Below are positions 35,736 to 46,324 of a DNA stretch of 64,000 bases, piece by piece (position 1 is the first letter of the stretch; every line of letters begins with the position of its first letter). The position numbers were made by a program, and so were the translations under genes. This DNA comes from Schistocephalus solidus. Taxonomy: Eukaryota > Platyhelminthes > Cestoda > Diphyllobothriidea > Diphyllobothriidae. The notes below the pieces were generated by a model. The model was not told the DNA's origin. It did no database searches and saw only the letters and a program-made list of their open reading frames with translations. The stretch covers positions 273,096-337,095 of the forward strand of contig WEDG01005537.1 in the NCBI GenBank assembly GCA_017591395.1. The letters run 5' to 3'.

Positions 35736-35950
35736 TATCAGACGGTTAAAAACAGGAGGAACCGTTCAGTATAAGTGAAGAAGAAGGTTGTTCGTTCACT
35801 GGAATCATGGCTTCTTTCGTTGAGCTTTCGAACTCTTACTGGAGTCCATCGTTAGAGATTCCGGTGAATGAAGAACCTTCTTCTTCTTCACTTATACACA
35901 CACCTGGAATGCGGACTTTCGCCTCCATTCGTGAACCGTTCAGTTTTTAA
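35736..35950 (+). mobile_element. Small inverted-repeat element flanked by a 9-bp direct repeat
   Basis: The two arms GTATAAGTGAAGAAGAAGG (35,770 onward) and its complement (ending about 35,896) can form a hairpin of roughly 40 bp. Outer ends GTTAAAAAC and GTTTTTAAC also match in inverse. CATAATAAG flanks the unit at 35,727-35,735 and 35,951-35,959, like a target-site duplication. The loop, read on the minus strand, resembles a hammerhead core. Non-coding. Confidence 0.55.
35821..35856 (-). ncRNA. Hammerhead-like motif in the inverted-repeat element
   Basis: The minus strand reads TAACGATGGACTC, six loop bases, then GAGTTCGAAAGC. The GGACTC/GAGTTC stem II and the GAAA box are present. The CUGANGA strand is altered (CUAACGA), so activity is doubtful. 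Similar in layout to the motif at 47,803-47,840. Confidence 0.3.
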
Positions 35951-35959
35951 CATAATAAG

Positions 35960-37849
35960 CATATGCATTTAGGGGAATATTAACTGTAAGCATCAGTTGT
36001 AATAACTAGCTTGTGGCTAAACTACACTTTAAAAGGCAAACGATCTTGATTTGTGCAGAAGTATTGAAAATCATGCTAATTCGATGTTCAAAATTCTGCT
36101 TATTTGGAAGTGTTAAAAAATCTGGAAATAGACGAATTATTGGTTAGTTATGTTACTTTTGTTATAGATATCACGATACATTTCTCCGTAGCTGTTCTTG
36201 ATCAGTCGAGGGAAAAAGTTAATCAATATAATAGTCATACACATAAACACAAAAATCTTGCTCAAAAACTGCATGTCAGTACCGTATCCCACGTATATTT
36301 AAGTATCAAATCTCTACAAGAATCGGTGTTAAATAATTGCCTAACGTCTACAAGTAGGCACTTTCACGCATGAACATCGGTCGCTCCGAGTCGTGAATGG
36401 AAATTTTTGCTTATTAAGTACGAGACCTTTGGAATTGTACAAATAGTTTTGATCCGAACACTTTTTCCTTAAATTAAAATTATGCAAAGAACGTAGAAAA
36501 ATATAACCTTTCCTTCATAGATATCAGTGGCCTTGAGGACGTGAATTGGTTTAAGATATTTTCAAGTCAGGTCCTTAGATGTGAAAAGTAAATGTTTAGT
36601 AAATTCCATTTTACTTTTAATGCCGCTTGCATTTTATAATAATTTATTCATTATTTACTATTAGTATTATTTATTATTTATTTATTAATCGTGGCACATT
36701 TAATAATATTTGTGTCTGCTGGAATGTGAAAATTTTGCATACGAGCACAATCGTGTTTTTTGAATATTTTTGATACTAATAAATAAAAAGATTATTATAA
36801 TGTGTTTCAACGAGCAATCAGGTGCCCACTTTGGTTTCCTATTTCAATAAATAGGATGGAGCTTAGACACACAGTTCATTTGAAAGAAATAATGATTGTT
36901 AAACATTGAAGTGATGATAGGTATGACATGGAAGCGTTATGAATGATACTTTTACCATAAGATACATGAAAACCACCAAGTTTAGAAAAGGTGAACAGTT
37001 AGAATAGCCGACCATAAAATATTTTGTTTGGTTAAAGTATTCAGAGGAATGGGTTCATAAACTGAGCATTTTACATGGATTATCGGGAAAATAAGAATAC
37101 CGGACCAAGAAGTGCATATCTCTTAAATTATTGTTCATAAAACCAATGTTCCTACATGATTTTCCTGAGCGTTTACCCCTCTGGATAAGCAAACATCAAG
37201 TGCCTACTATTCGCAGTTTAATGCCTGCGAAAGGTAATACTGACCATTTATTTTACAAGCTTCCTGAAATTAAGGGCTAACGTTAACTTGCCATTAAATA
37301 AGAAAAAAAATATCTCAATTTATAATAAGTGATGACTTGGGCTGGTTACCTGCCGAGCTCAAATTTTGCAAAAATTTCCATTCTTTCGAAAAAATCAACA
37401 CTTTATAAAGGTTTTGCGAATATTCCCATGTTAAACTTAAAAATTCAAATTGGCAAAAGTACGCTTTTGAAAGTTCACCATCGGGAAATAAAAATATGGG
37501 GTGTTAATAGTGTTTAAAACATCCGATCGTTAATGCTTATTGTTTACATGCCACCTAAGTGGCAAGGTCGGCGTGTAGAGGTCCATGGGACTGTGGGAAG
37601 GAAGGTAGGTATGGTTAAGTAGGGCGATTGAAATTCACTTTCAAGTACGCACAGTGATAAAGTGTCAGCAGGACGTAGGAACGTCGTGTAAAAACCATCC
37701 GAAATGAGTTTCGGCCACGGAAGGGAAGAGAGAGCCTGTACGAGCGTATTCTGATAGCACAGTGCTGAGTTTGGTAGTCATATGGCCACTGACTCTTCTG
37801 TTGCAAGCAATCGTTGGTGCAGCCCTTTAAAGACGTTGGCTGGTATCTG
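35960..37849. other. AT-rich unassigned sequence
   Basis: Very AT-rich, with TTATTTATTTATT runs near 36,640-36,700. Short ORFs only (for example 36,104-36,373) and no recognised feature. 37,615-37,850 may still be PLE-derived but is too decayed to show it. Confidence 0.4.
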
Positions 37850-38540
37850 TTAGACAACCTGAAAGGCTTCATTGGGGTCAAAGCGGTGATTATTATCAAC
37901 TAGAAGAGCAAGAATAGAACTCGAAATTGATCGAGTTTCACCAGGCGGGTATTTGTTTACGTAGCCTATTTCCCGGTGCCTCGTTGTACGGCATATGTAT
38001 TCTGCTGCACTCGTAGGATGGAAGAGTTCATAAAGAATAACCGAAGGGCTCACTGCGGGGAACGCGCTTGTGATGGTTGTCTTCAGGCTTCGTCTAACTA
38101 GTTCGCTGGTTGCATCCTCCAGGAAGGCCAGTCTTATGAACACATCATTCTTTTCTGCAGTTATGGTGATAGGCTTTGTAATGAGCTCCCCAATATTTCG
38201 GAGGATGCATTTTTGTGGGTATTCGTTTTCATGAAGTGTGTTCTGCAGCTGCTGGACCTCTACCTTAACTGTTTCAGGGGAGCAGATGCGTCCCACTCTA
38301 GATGCTGATCCCTGAGATAAATTTCACTTTATATTCTGGGGATCAAAACTGAAAATTAATATATTGTCCCGTGCAGGTTTTCTTTCGGGATACCCTAAGT
38401 TGGATAACTCCATCCTCTTGTCTGTGTAGCAGGTTATCGAGGAACGCGATTTCGCTTTCCACATTAGACTCTGCAGAAAATTTGCAACGGCCACGCCATG
38501 TGACAGTTCGACCGTCGATTTCGACGAGGTCCACCGTATG
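37850..38540 (-). mobile_element. Penelope-like element remnant A (post-RT and GIY-YIG region)
   Basis: EIAFLDNLLHRQEDG, then KTCTGQYINFQF (38,343-38,534) corresponds to the LPFLDVLV ... THTGQYLNF stretch following the PLE RT. The next frame (37,850-38,296) has QNTLHENEYPQKCI, then EYICRTTRHREIGYV and SSSILALLVDNNHRFD, a decayed GIY-YIG nuclease domain in which YIG reads YIC. Older and from a different subfamily than the PLEs at 42-48 kb. Confidence 0.7.
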
Positions 38541-38599
38541 CTCTACACCAGGTAGCGCAGGGACGGTGACTTGCGCGTGAATTAGTTTTAAGTGATAGT

Positions 38600-39366
38600 A
38601 GCCTTGCGCTGCAGCTACCGCACTTCCTCCTCCTCCCCACCTGAGCCCGGTATCAAGACAGAGTCAAGAAGACCGGAGACGGGAGAGGGCGCAGGTGGCT
38701 AGCGCGGCCGGGGCCGCCCCTTGTTGTAACACCACACCTGACTCGGATCCCACGGAGGGGCAGTGCCATAAAGGCCACATTAAGAAGGAGCCATTGCAGC
38801 CTGACTCTCAGTCCGCCAGTCAGCCACTCCACACAAAACACACATTGGGCTGACCACGCGGTCCGAGTTATCCGTCAGTTAGCAACCATCCAAGCCACGG
38901 CTTTTAGCGCACCGTGATAGTTTTAAGCGCGTCAGATTGTTTATAGTGAGAGTAATGCGCTGAGCTCTTGACCTCACTCTCTCCCCCACGCCTACAATCA
39001 GACCACCATCCAAGCCAGTCAGTTGTCTGATGTGTGAGTGGGTGCATTGGCTGACGTGTCGGCGTACCCGTCTTTGCGCGCCACAGCCCGACCTGGCCCC
39101 ATAACGCACACACCAGGATTCACTAAATCAAAGGATATGGAGGAGCCATCGCCATCTGACTCCCAGTCCACTGGTCAGCCACTCAACACACACAACAAAT
39201 ACACTGGGCCGATGGCGTGGTCTGGTGTAAGCGTCAGATTAGCAGCCTTCGAAGCCACGGTTTCTAGGAAACCGTGATTATATCAGGTACATTATGATGA
39301 TTGTGAGGGCGTTGTCTATGTATTAGTGTAGATGGTGTGCGCTGATGTGGCTTAGCCTCAGGTGGT
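38600..39366 (-). repeat. 3' flank of the LINE/zinc-finger unit with internal direct repeats
   Basis: GC-richer than its surroundings. A segment of about 137 bp is present twice, at 38,787-38,922 and 39,141-39,277 (GACTC(T/C)CAGTCC, CAGCCACTC, and AAGCCACGG near the end). Lies directly after the zinc-finger stop codon when read on the minus strand. Confidence 0.55.
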
Positions 39367-40190
39367 TTACCACAGGTTGTCATGGAGGCGCATGTGTCCT
39401 AATAGGCCCATGCTTTGTGTAAATGTGCGGGAGCAGTGAGAGCAGTGGAGGCGGGCGCCGCGACTGTATGTCGGAGCCCCAGGCCCTGGTTCACGAGCCT
39501 CCGTGCGATGTATTCGCAGGTGACCGACCAGGCCGATGCATTAGTTGAAGTTGCGGTCGCATTGTGGGCAGGAGAAATCGGTAGAGGCTGGGGGAATGTC
39601 ATTCATGGTAGTGGGGGTGGCAGGGGCGGTAAGAATGGCAGGAGCGGAGCGTGTGCATGATGTATCGGTGTTGTCGGCAGTGCGGTGAATTCTGTCATGG
39701 ATGCGCATGTGACCGAATAGGCCCATGTGATGAGTGAATGCACGAGGACAGTGAGGACAGTGGAGGTGACGATCTCTGCTGTGTGTTGGTGCTCCAGGCA
39801 CTGGTTCACCAGTCTCTGTACGATGGATTCGCAAGTGACCGACTAGGCCGATGCGTGATGTGAATGTGCGGTCGCATTGAGGACAGTTTAGGAGAGAGTC
39901 CCCATCGCTGATGGTGGTGGTGGTGGTGGTAGTGAAGGCGAAGGCGGTGGTGGTTGTGGTGGTGGGGGTAACAGGCGATGAGTAGAGGGATGTGGTCTCT
40001 ATGATGGTGGGAGTAATGGAATTGATGCCATGAGTGAGGGTGGGGGAGTCTGAAGGAGAGTTGGCAGAATTTGACATAGAAATTGGAATTGTCTGATTGT
40101 TAGTGCATTGCGTCCGAAGATGTCCAACCAAGCTGATTCGTGCGCAGAAGATGCGTTGACAGCGTGGGCATGCTGGCAGGGCCTGGGCAT
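39367..40190 (-). pseudogene. C2H2 zinc-finger array downstream of a LINE C-terminus
   Basis: Minus strand, five fingers: CPRCQRIFCARISLVGHL (about 40,180), CPQCDRTFTSRIGLVGHL, CPHCPRAFTHHMGLFGHM, CPQCDRNFN followed by a TAA at 39,541-39,543 then CIGLVGHL, and CSHCSRTFTQSMGLLGHM, ending HDNLW at TAA 39,367-39,369. Fingers 1 and 2 are separated by a Thr/Ser-rich spacer; later linkers read HRTE(T/A)(G/R)EP. The in-finger stop and an upstream frameshift and nonsense codon make it a pseudogene. Frame order suggests it was once continuous with the LINE ORF to its right. Confidence 0.8.
39908..39968 (+). repeat. GGT-rich microsatellite encoding poly-Thr
   Basis: GGTGGTGGTGGTGGT with interruptions; read on the minus strand it makes the TTTTTTAFAFTTTTTTT spacer of the zinc-finger ORF. 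Confidence 0.85.
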
Positions 40191-40720
40191 CGACGATGTT
40201 GGTCCGGGGCGCTGGTGACTTTCATGCCGCTTTTTAGCCTTAGCGGCGGTGATCCGGTTGGCCTCATAGATTGCTGAACCAGTCTTCACGGATATTCTTC
40301 ATGCCGGTCTATCCTCGGCGACGTTCTCCCAGGTCACCGAGTTGATTTGCAGTTGCTTCAGCGATTTCTTCAAAGTGTCCTTGTAGCGTCGTTTTTGACC
40401 TCCCTGTCGGCGAGCACCCGTAGCGACATCTCCGTAGAAAAGTCGTTTGGGTAGTCGCTCGTCGTCCATTATTACCAGCTAGCCGCTCCATCGCAGTTGC
40501 ACTTGCCTCAGCATAGCGTGGATGCTGAGGATTCCGGTCCGCTCCAGGACTTCCGTGTCTGGGATCCTGTCTTGCCATCTCAGCTTCAGTTTTCTTCGGA
40601 AGCAGCTGAGATGGAAGTGATTCAGCTTCATGAATTGGTTCGAGTGAGACGGTCCAGGTCTCCGCTCGTCAAAGGAGTGGCGATCAGGGTTTCAACGGCA
40701 ACCGCATCAGTTTGGGTGAA
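40191..40720 (-). mobile_element. LINE ORF2 C-terminal fragment leading into zinc fingers
   Basis: Minus-strand frames give [80 protein letters not shown] and VKTGSAIYEANRITAAKAK. This is the conserved C-terminus of a flatworm LINE family whose ORF, as I remember it, continues into the AKR...CPRC finger region seen next. Several frameshifts. Confidence 0.75.
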
Positions 40721-41364
40721 CTCTAAAATGACGATTCAGGCGAGCAGGAAGCTCGGTGGCCGCCTGCAGGTAACTGCAGCTGCTTTTCATTAGATCTTGG
40801 AAAAAGAAGAGTGTGGGGCCTAAATGCTGATGTTGTTCCATCATGGTGGCGCGTGGCGGGAGCGACAATAACAATGCTGGTGATCAGTGGAGGGCGCAAT
40901 GTTGGTGGGTTTTGTGGCGTCAGCAGGGACCGCTTGGGGTGGGCGTCATCGCGTAGTGCTGGGAAGGGGCAGTGAACTCTGCATGGCAGGCTATCTGGTG
41001 CAAATGCTCTGTATCCACTTTATTTGTTTCCGTCTGCCGTTCGACTTTGCGTGGGGACTGAAAGGTGCGGGCCGCACTGAGAACAAGCTCCTCAACCGTG
41101 CTGCCAGGTTGGAATCATGTAAGAGTTGGGATGCCAGCTCAATGCTGGAGCATGGCAGCGCCATGGCATGGGAACAGGCAAGAGGGATGAAGCAGAGGCT
41201 TTGCAGAGCTGGCCAATCCATCCTTCGATCGCCTGTCCCAATTATGGCTTATGGTTCATCGCCTGCTACGTCGCTAAAGAAGCGGGCTGCAGGGAGCCTA
41301 CGATCTGACTCGGAACTGCAACGGGTGCATGTTTCCATGGCGAATCGAACAGAGCTCGCATAAT
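40721..41364. other. Unassigned sequence
   Basis: Holds a 158-codon plus-strand ORF (40,887-41,363) without recognisable motifs. Probably decayed LINE or flank. Confidence 0.35.
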
Positions 41365-41750
41365 AAGCATGGAAGAGGAGCGATAAAGGAACAACCTGGT
41401 TTTATCCATCCTGACGTTTCCATCCGAAGCAAGAAAGATTCATAAATAGGAGGTAGTTCGATACAGCACCTCGTAGTATGGGTTCTGAGCAATGCTGAAC
41501 TCTCTACATCATTCGTTGGGGTACTTTGCAGTGGGAGTCAAATGGCTGTCCTGAATCTCCATTGGAGTTGTTTCTTTCCTCCTTTTCATAGGAACTCCAT
41601 ACCGTGGGAGGATAACGAACATATCAAATTGATACTCAAATTCGTATAGGATAAAAGACTTACTCGCCTCGTTGTCTTGCATTCTTCATCGTCGGTGCCT
41701 GAAGTCTGTTTGCCGGTATTCCATTCCTATCGGGATTGGCACTTAGTAAA
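41365..41750 (-). mobile_element. Penelope-like element 3'-terminal fragment
   Basis: Diverged copy of the PLE 3' end at 43,998-44,190. Shared blocks include AGAGGAGCGATAA, CCTGACGTTTC, GGAGGTAG, TGGGTTCTGA and AAATGGCTGTCCTGA. Further similarity near TTGCCGGTATTCC with CCTATCGGG. Non-coding here. Confidence 0.6.
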
Positions 41751-42240
41751 TAATTGGGGTGTTGGTATGAGCTGCTTTGTCCATGGGCTGAAGTTGGTGA
41801 TTATAAACGGTTCGTGGATGGTTACTGCGGGCGTTTCAATTCAGGGCGCAGAACAGGTTGGAAGTTCGCGGCAGGTGGGAACGCAGGACGGAATCGATGG
41901 TTGTGGAAGAATGTGGAACGGCTTCGGAGCTGGAAGGAACAAATTGATGCTCGGGACGGAAGTGGAAGAAGGGATAGAACGCAGCAGGGCGTTCCATGTT
42001 GCGCTACGTTCGCGGTTAACTGCGATTCTCCGACATGATTTCACCTCACGGAACACCGTTGAACGACAGACGGAAACGTTAACGAACAACGGAGACTTTG
42101 ATTATGGGCTTGGAATGCTAAAGCTTTCGGACGTGGAAGCATGATTCGTGGTTATGAACAACGACGATAGAACATGTTTCTCAAATCCATATGGCGCATT
42201 GCCCACTTCGGTTCCATCCGCTGTTCCAGATGCCGTTCTG
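41751..42240. other. Unassigned sequence between PLE pieces
   Basis: A 155-codon plus-strand ORF (41,677-42,144) covers most of it but has no recognisable domain. May be eroded PLE. Confidence 0.3.
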
Positions 42241-42618
42241 CTACGGGATAACCGTTAAATTGAGCATTGATGGAATGGTGTTAGACTCAAAACTTGGCGC
42301 ATTCGCCTGCTTCCTGACGGAAGGTTCCGCCGAAGCGTCGTAAGCTTCACGTTGTTGGCACCAATAAAGTTGGTCGCGCTTTGGGAATGGAAAGAAACGC
42401 CGATCGCCGAACTGCGTCGTTAACGCGGGACTCGGGATAAAGGAGGCCTCAATTATTTCATTATCGCCTCCATTGTGAACGGTACCGGATAAGAATAGAG
42501 TTCGAAGGCATTGAGAAGTCCAGCGACAAACTCGCGATTTAAAGGACGACAATATCATCCCTCTGCCAAAATGTTGGAATTACCGTGAACCACATCATCT
42601 CCTTTTGAAGGACCACCC

Positions 42619-43150
42619 TCAACAATGAAACAGAACAGCAGCGAACCCATCGGAGTCCCTTTTAATCTGTTCGTAGACTGTTCCCTCAAAGGTGAAGTAG
42701 GTTTTTGAGGCAGAAAGTGAGCAGCTGGATGAGGTGCGCCGTTTAGGCTTATTGATTACCTCGTCATAACGGTTCTCAAGCAAGTCACCGACAAGGAATT
42801 GAGGTGAAAAGTGAGGTAACATCAAATGATACCATGACTTCGTCTGCCTTAAGGTGTAAACCACGGAGTCTTTCCAAGAAATGGGCGGCTGAACGGACTG
42901 TTGTATCGGAGTCTGATGTAAAAGGCAGTTCAGACGTCGAACAGCCATTTGGCCAGATTGAATGTGGGTGTTCCACGCAGGGATATGATGGGTCGAAGTG
43001 GAGCACCATGTTTGTGTACTTTGGGCAGCCATAGAATCTCGCCATGGCCGAATCTGTAGGTTTTATTGTCAGTCGTTCAGCTTTTGAGATGGCCCCGTTA
43101 CTCTGCAAACTAGCGAGCGTCGCGTTGATTTTTGCCACTAGCTTCTTCAT
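42619..43150 (-). pseudogene. PLE reverse transcriptase fragment
   Basis: RLTIKPTDSAMARFYGCPKY, HFLERLRGLHLKADEVMVSF and DVTSLFTSIP, then in another frame TYFTFEGTVYEQIK. The expected GTPMGSP is replaced by RDSDGF through a frameshift and the catalytic DD box is not recovered. PLE RTs are telomerase-related enzymes; this one cannot be active. Confidence 0.8.
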
Positions 43151-43222
43151 CGGATCTCCATCGCACCTGAGGTAGGCATGACGGTCATCGAGTAGAGCAT
43201 TGGCCTTCTGGAGTATTCCGAC

Positions 43223-43909
43223 TTATCGAGGTACTACTGTGGAACGTCCCTTGTCGGCTGGCATTATCACGATGCTCCTGTCAGCGTTCAGTGTCCTGAG
43301 GGCATCCTGCTCCATTCTTGGAATAGCCACACGTGGTTTGTGTGTCAACAGTAAGGACGTTACTTGTTGTCTGATGAGGTGCTTTGTATCTTCCGCCTCC
43401 TGGGAGTGCCTTAAGACCGACTCAATGGTGGCCACAAGATTAACCGGATCGGCATCCGCAGTGTTGAAGGATGCTTCTGTCTTAGCACTTGAAACTGTAC
43501 CGGTGTAAAGTTCTTTGGAGGATAAATTGTGGACCAGCGTCTCGTCGTGATCTTGTGTGGTGGGGCTTAACTTTTGGAATTTAACTCTCAGCTCCATATC
43601 TCGTCTAGATCGCAGTTCTCTGGCTCGATTATTGATTGCTTGGTCCAACAGTGATACACCGTTCTCTCCTATCAGCTCTGAACACTTCGGAATAATCTGG
43701 CTCAAAATTCTGCGGTATTTCTGCAGCCTCAACTGGCAGTCCTGGATAAGAGCCCGGGTCATTCGCCTGCCATGTTGCATCACCCATTGCTTCGCCAGCG
43801 TTGTGTTCACCGGTGGCTTGTAGGACAGGCTTTTTCGGTAGCACATGGTTGTCAAGGCATAAGTGGAGGAATTCGATTTGCGCGTACGTTGAAGACACGC
43901 GAAGGGCAA
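43223..43909 (-). pseudogene. PLE protein N-terminal region
   Basis: 228 open codons. SLSYKPPVNTTLAKQWVMQH and RMTRALIQDCQLRLQKYRR, then DETLVHNLSSKELYTG, EASFNTADADPVNLVATIES and DRSIVIMPADKGRSTVV. These are the ordered conserved blocks that precede the PLE RT (HNLSSK, ASFNxxDAxPVN, ILPADKGRSTVV). A frameshift separates it from the RT segment. Confidence 0.8.
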
Positions 43910-43959
43910 AGATTTCCCATCGACGTGCTGACTCTGGCGCTTCGCGCCCGAAAATATTG

Positions 43960-44640
43960 CTAATTGAAGCGAAAATGCGCGTCCCCGGGCATAAATCAGA
44001 AGAAGAGGCGATCACGGGAACAATAGGTTTAATATCCTGACGTTTCAAAATCAAACAAGATTCCATCGTCGGAGGTAGGTTCAGTACGGCGCCTCACAGT
44101 ATTTATGGGTTCTGAACATGCTGACTCTACAGCTATTCGTGCAGGGTGCACTGCAGGGGGTGGGGAGTTAATGGCTGTCCTACTGATCATTGATTTGTTT
44201 CTCCTCGCCTCGCCTGGGGGCTGTGTCGGGATGGCAAGTGTCATTGACCTCGTCTGCATTGCCCGCGTTTGTTGTCCCGGACCCGCATGTCTGTTTCTCG
44301 TACCTCGTTTGCATCTGTCCGTGCACGTCTCATCGGTGGTTGCTGAGTCGTTGCCGGTGTCTCCGTTCCTATCGGGTTGGAGACGCCCATCATCGGTGTT
44401 CGTACGCAAACTATGTTCACCTGCGTCCATGTTCATGCCTGGCCGGAGGTCTTGCTGGTTCGTGTTCTCCGCGGTTATCACAGCGAATGTGTTGGTGTGT
44501 TGCATAGGTTCACCCAGGCATGTGTTCTGGCTCGTTATGCGTTTGCTCGCGACCGCAAACAGTTTGACTTCTTGCCTGCGATTCTGTTGATTGAGTCGCA
44601 CTCTTAAGGCCTGGTAGACCGGTGGGAGAATCGTACAGCG
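43960..44640 (-). repeat. Left arm of nearly identical PLE inverted repeat
   Basis: About 680 bp that reappears in inverse orientation at 45,600-46,276. The encoded tails differ at about four of roughly 125 residues. Arms are separated by about 960 bp. Confidence 0.8.
44035..44076 (-). ncRNA. Hammerhead-like motif, PLE B pseudo-LTR
   Basis: The minus strand reads CCGACGATGGAATC, TTGTTT loop, GATTTTGAAACGTC. GGAATC pairs with GATTTT (two G-U) as stem II, followed directly by GAAAC. PLEs are known to carry hammerhead ribozymes at this place. The core strand is CCGACGA rather than CUGANGA, a change expected to weaken or abolish cleavage. Confidence 0.45.
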
Positions 44641-45599
44641 GTTAATTGAAGAAGCGCACCTCATCCAGCGTCCTTTCGCCTCAAAGCCTACTTCACCTTT
44701 TAGGGGCGTCTACGGACAGATTAAGGGACTCCGATACGTTCAGCCGCTGTCTGGTTTCATTCTGAGGCGGTCCTTCAAAAGTAGAGACACGTGTGTTCAC
44801 GAACCACAGACCAATATTTCTTTCGCTCTATGCGGGTCATGTCAGTCGCTTAAAATGGAGGCTGAGGCCAACAGTCAAATGGCGTTCTTAGACGTCCTAG
44901 TCCACCGTAAGACCGACGGCAGTCTAAGGACAACGGTATATAGAAAGGCCACCAACACACGTCAAAGTCCTCAGTTACCAGTAACCACCCATTGTGCCAC
45001 AAACGTAGCTGCGTACGGACGCTTTACAAAAAGGGCGGAAACTCATTGTAGCGAGAAAGGCGACAAAGCAGCCGAGCTCCACTATCTTCAACGAATGTTC
45101 ACCTCCAACGGTTATCCTCGTAGCTTCATAGAACGCAGCAGACATCCGAGGCAAGTTATAAGACCAGTGATAGAACCACTGAAAGTGTGGCGGGCAATGC
45201 CATATATCGAGAACGTATCTGAAGCTGTTGCGCGTCTCTTACAACCATTGGGGATCGGCGTCGCCCACAAACCTGAGGCGGCAATAAGACGTCTGGTCAT
45301 GAGACCCAAGGCCCCCCTGTCACGCGGCGAAACGGCGAACGTCGTCTATCGTGTTCAGTGCGGTTCCTGTGAGGCGAACTATGTCGGAGAGACCGGTAAG
45401 CGACTACAGATCCGCATGAGTGAGCACACAAGGGCCGTAAGAAGGATGGATCAGCTCTCGTTGGTGGCGGAACACTGTGCGGCCTCTGGACACACCTTTT
45501 CTTTCCATGACGCCGAAATCCTAGGCCGAGGTTTCGACCAAACAGCCAGAAGAAACGCTCGAAGCCTGGCACACCATACCTTCTTCCATTAACCGCTGT

Positions 45600-46274
45600 A
45601 CGATTCTCCCGGCGGCCTACCAGGCCTTAAGAGTGCGACTCAATCAACAGAATCGCAGGCAAGAAGTCAAACTGTTTGCGGTCGCGAGCAAACGCATAAC
45701 GAGCCAGAACACATGCCTGGGTGAACCTATGCAACACACCAACACATTCGATGTGATAACCGCGGAGAACACGAACCAGCAAGACCTCCGGCCAGGCATG
45801 AACATGGACGCAGTTGAACATAGTTTGCGTACGAACACCGATGATGGGCGTCTCCAACCCGAGAGGAACGGAGACACCGGCAACGACTCAGCAACCACCG
45901 ATGAGACGTGCACGGACAGATGCAAACGAGGTACGAGAAACAGACATGCGGGTCCGGGACAACAAACGCGGGCAATGCAGACGAGGTCAATGACACTTGC
46001 CATCCCGACACAGCCCCCAGGCGAGGCGAGGGAGAAACAAATCAATGATCAGTAGGACAGCCATTAACTCCCCACCCCTGCAGTGCACCCTGCACGAATA
46101 GCTGTAGAGTCAGCATGTTCAGTACCCATAAATACTGTGAGGCGCCGTACTGAACCTACCTCCGACGATGGAATCTTGTTTGATTTTGAAACGTCAGGAT
46201 ATTAAACCTATTGTTCCCGTGATCGCCTCTTCTTCTGATTTATGCCCGGGGACGCGCATTTTCGCTTCAATTAG

Positions 46275-46276
<2 letters not shown>
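45600..46276 (+). repeat. Right arm of nearly identical PLE inverted repeat
   Basis: Inverse copy of 43,960-44,640, ending CTTCAATTAGTAAT directly before the (AT)n tract. A one-base difference near 46,030 shifts the frame relative to the left arm. Confidence 0.8.
46159..46200 (+). ncRNA. Hammerhead-like motif, PLE C 3' end
   Basis: Same sequence as the motif at 44,035-44,076 but on the plus strand: CCGACGATGGAATC, TTGTTT, GATTTTGAAACGTC. Lies about 75 bp before the end of the element. Confidence 0.45.

Positions 46277-46320
<44 letters not shown>
46277..46320. repeat. (AT)n microsatellite at the PLE terminus
   Basis: About 44 bp of uninterrupted AT units, sitting exactly between the end of PLE C and an inverted copy of the PLE 3' end. 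Forms a symmetric junction likely to extrude as a hairpin or cruciform. Confidence 0.95.

Positions 46321-46324
<4 letters not shown>

Larger units (their letters stand above)
42241..44664 (-). mobile_element. Penelope-like element B with 5' pseudo-LTR
   Basis: Read leftwards. First comes a copy of the element's own 3' end (44,664-about 43,960: the ILPPVYQALRVRLNQQNRR tail ending DDGILFDFETSGY). The ORF start follows directly (RRWEIFALRVSSTYAQIEF), then the N-terminal and RT regions to about 42,620, and an eroded FTMEA-containing segment. A partial copy in front of the ORF is the tandem pseudo-LTR arrangement typical of Penelope elements. GIY-YIG sequence is missing. Confidence 0.75.
44840..46276 (+). 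mobile_element. Penelope-like element C, 5'-truncated, GIY-YIG intact
   Basis: The ORF 44,855-45,592 (245 codons) starts within the post-RT region (QMAFLDVLVHRKTDGSL, VYRKATNTRQ). It continues with ERSRHPRQVI, MPYIENVSEAVARLLQPLG and a complete GIY-YIG-type core (NVVYRVQCGSCEANYVGETG, then KRLQIRMSEHTRAVRR). A one-base frameshift near 45,560 separates it from the tail (EAWHTIPSSINRCTILPAAY...). The nuclease in PLEs nicks target DNA. No RT in this copy. Confidence 0.8.

Noticed and set aside
40887..41363. 158-codon plus-strand ORF
   Set aside because: No domain, no homology I recognise, no splice context, and it lies between LINE and PLE debris.
41677..42144. 155-codon plus-strand ORF
   Set aside because: Composition gives no domain; neighbouring sequence is PLE-derived on the opposite strand, so probably a chance frame.
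44105..44590. 161-codon plus-strand ORF, Val/Cys/Ser-rich
   Set aside because: It is the antisense of the PLE B C-terminal tail; the same shadow appears on the other strand at 45,644-46,045.
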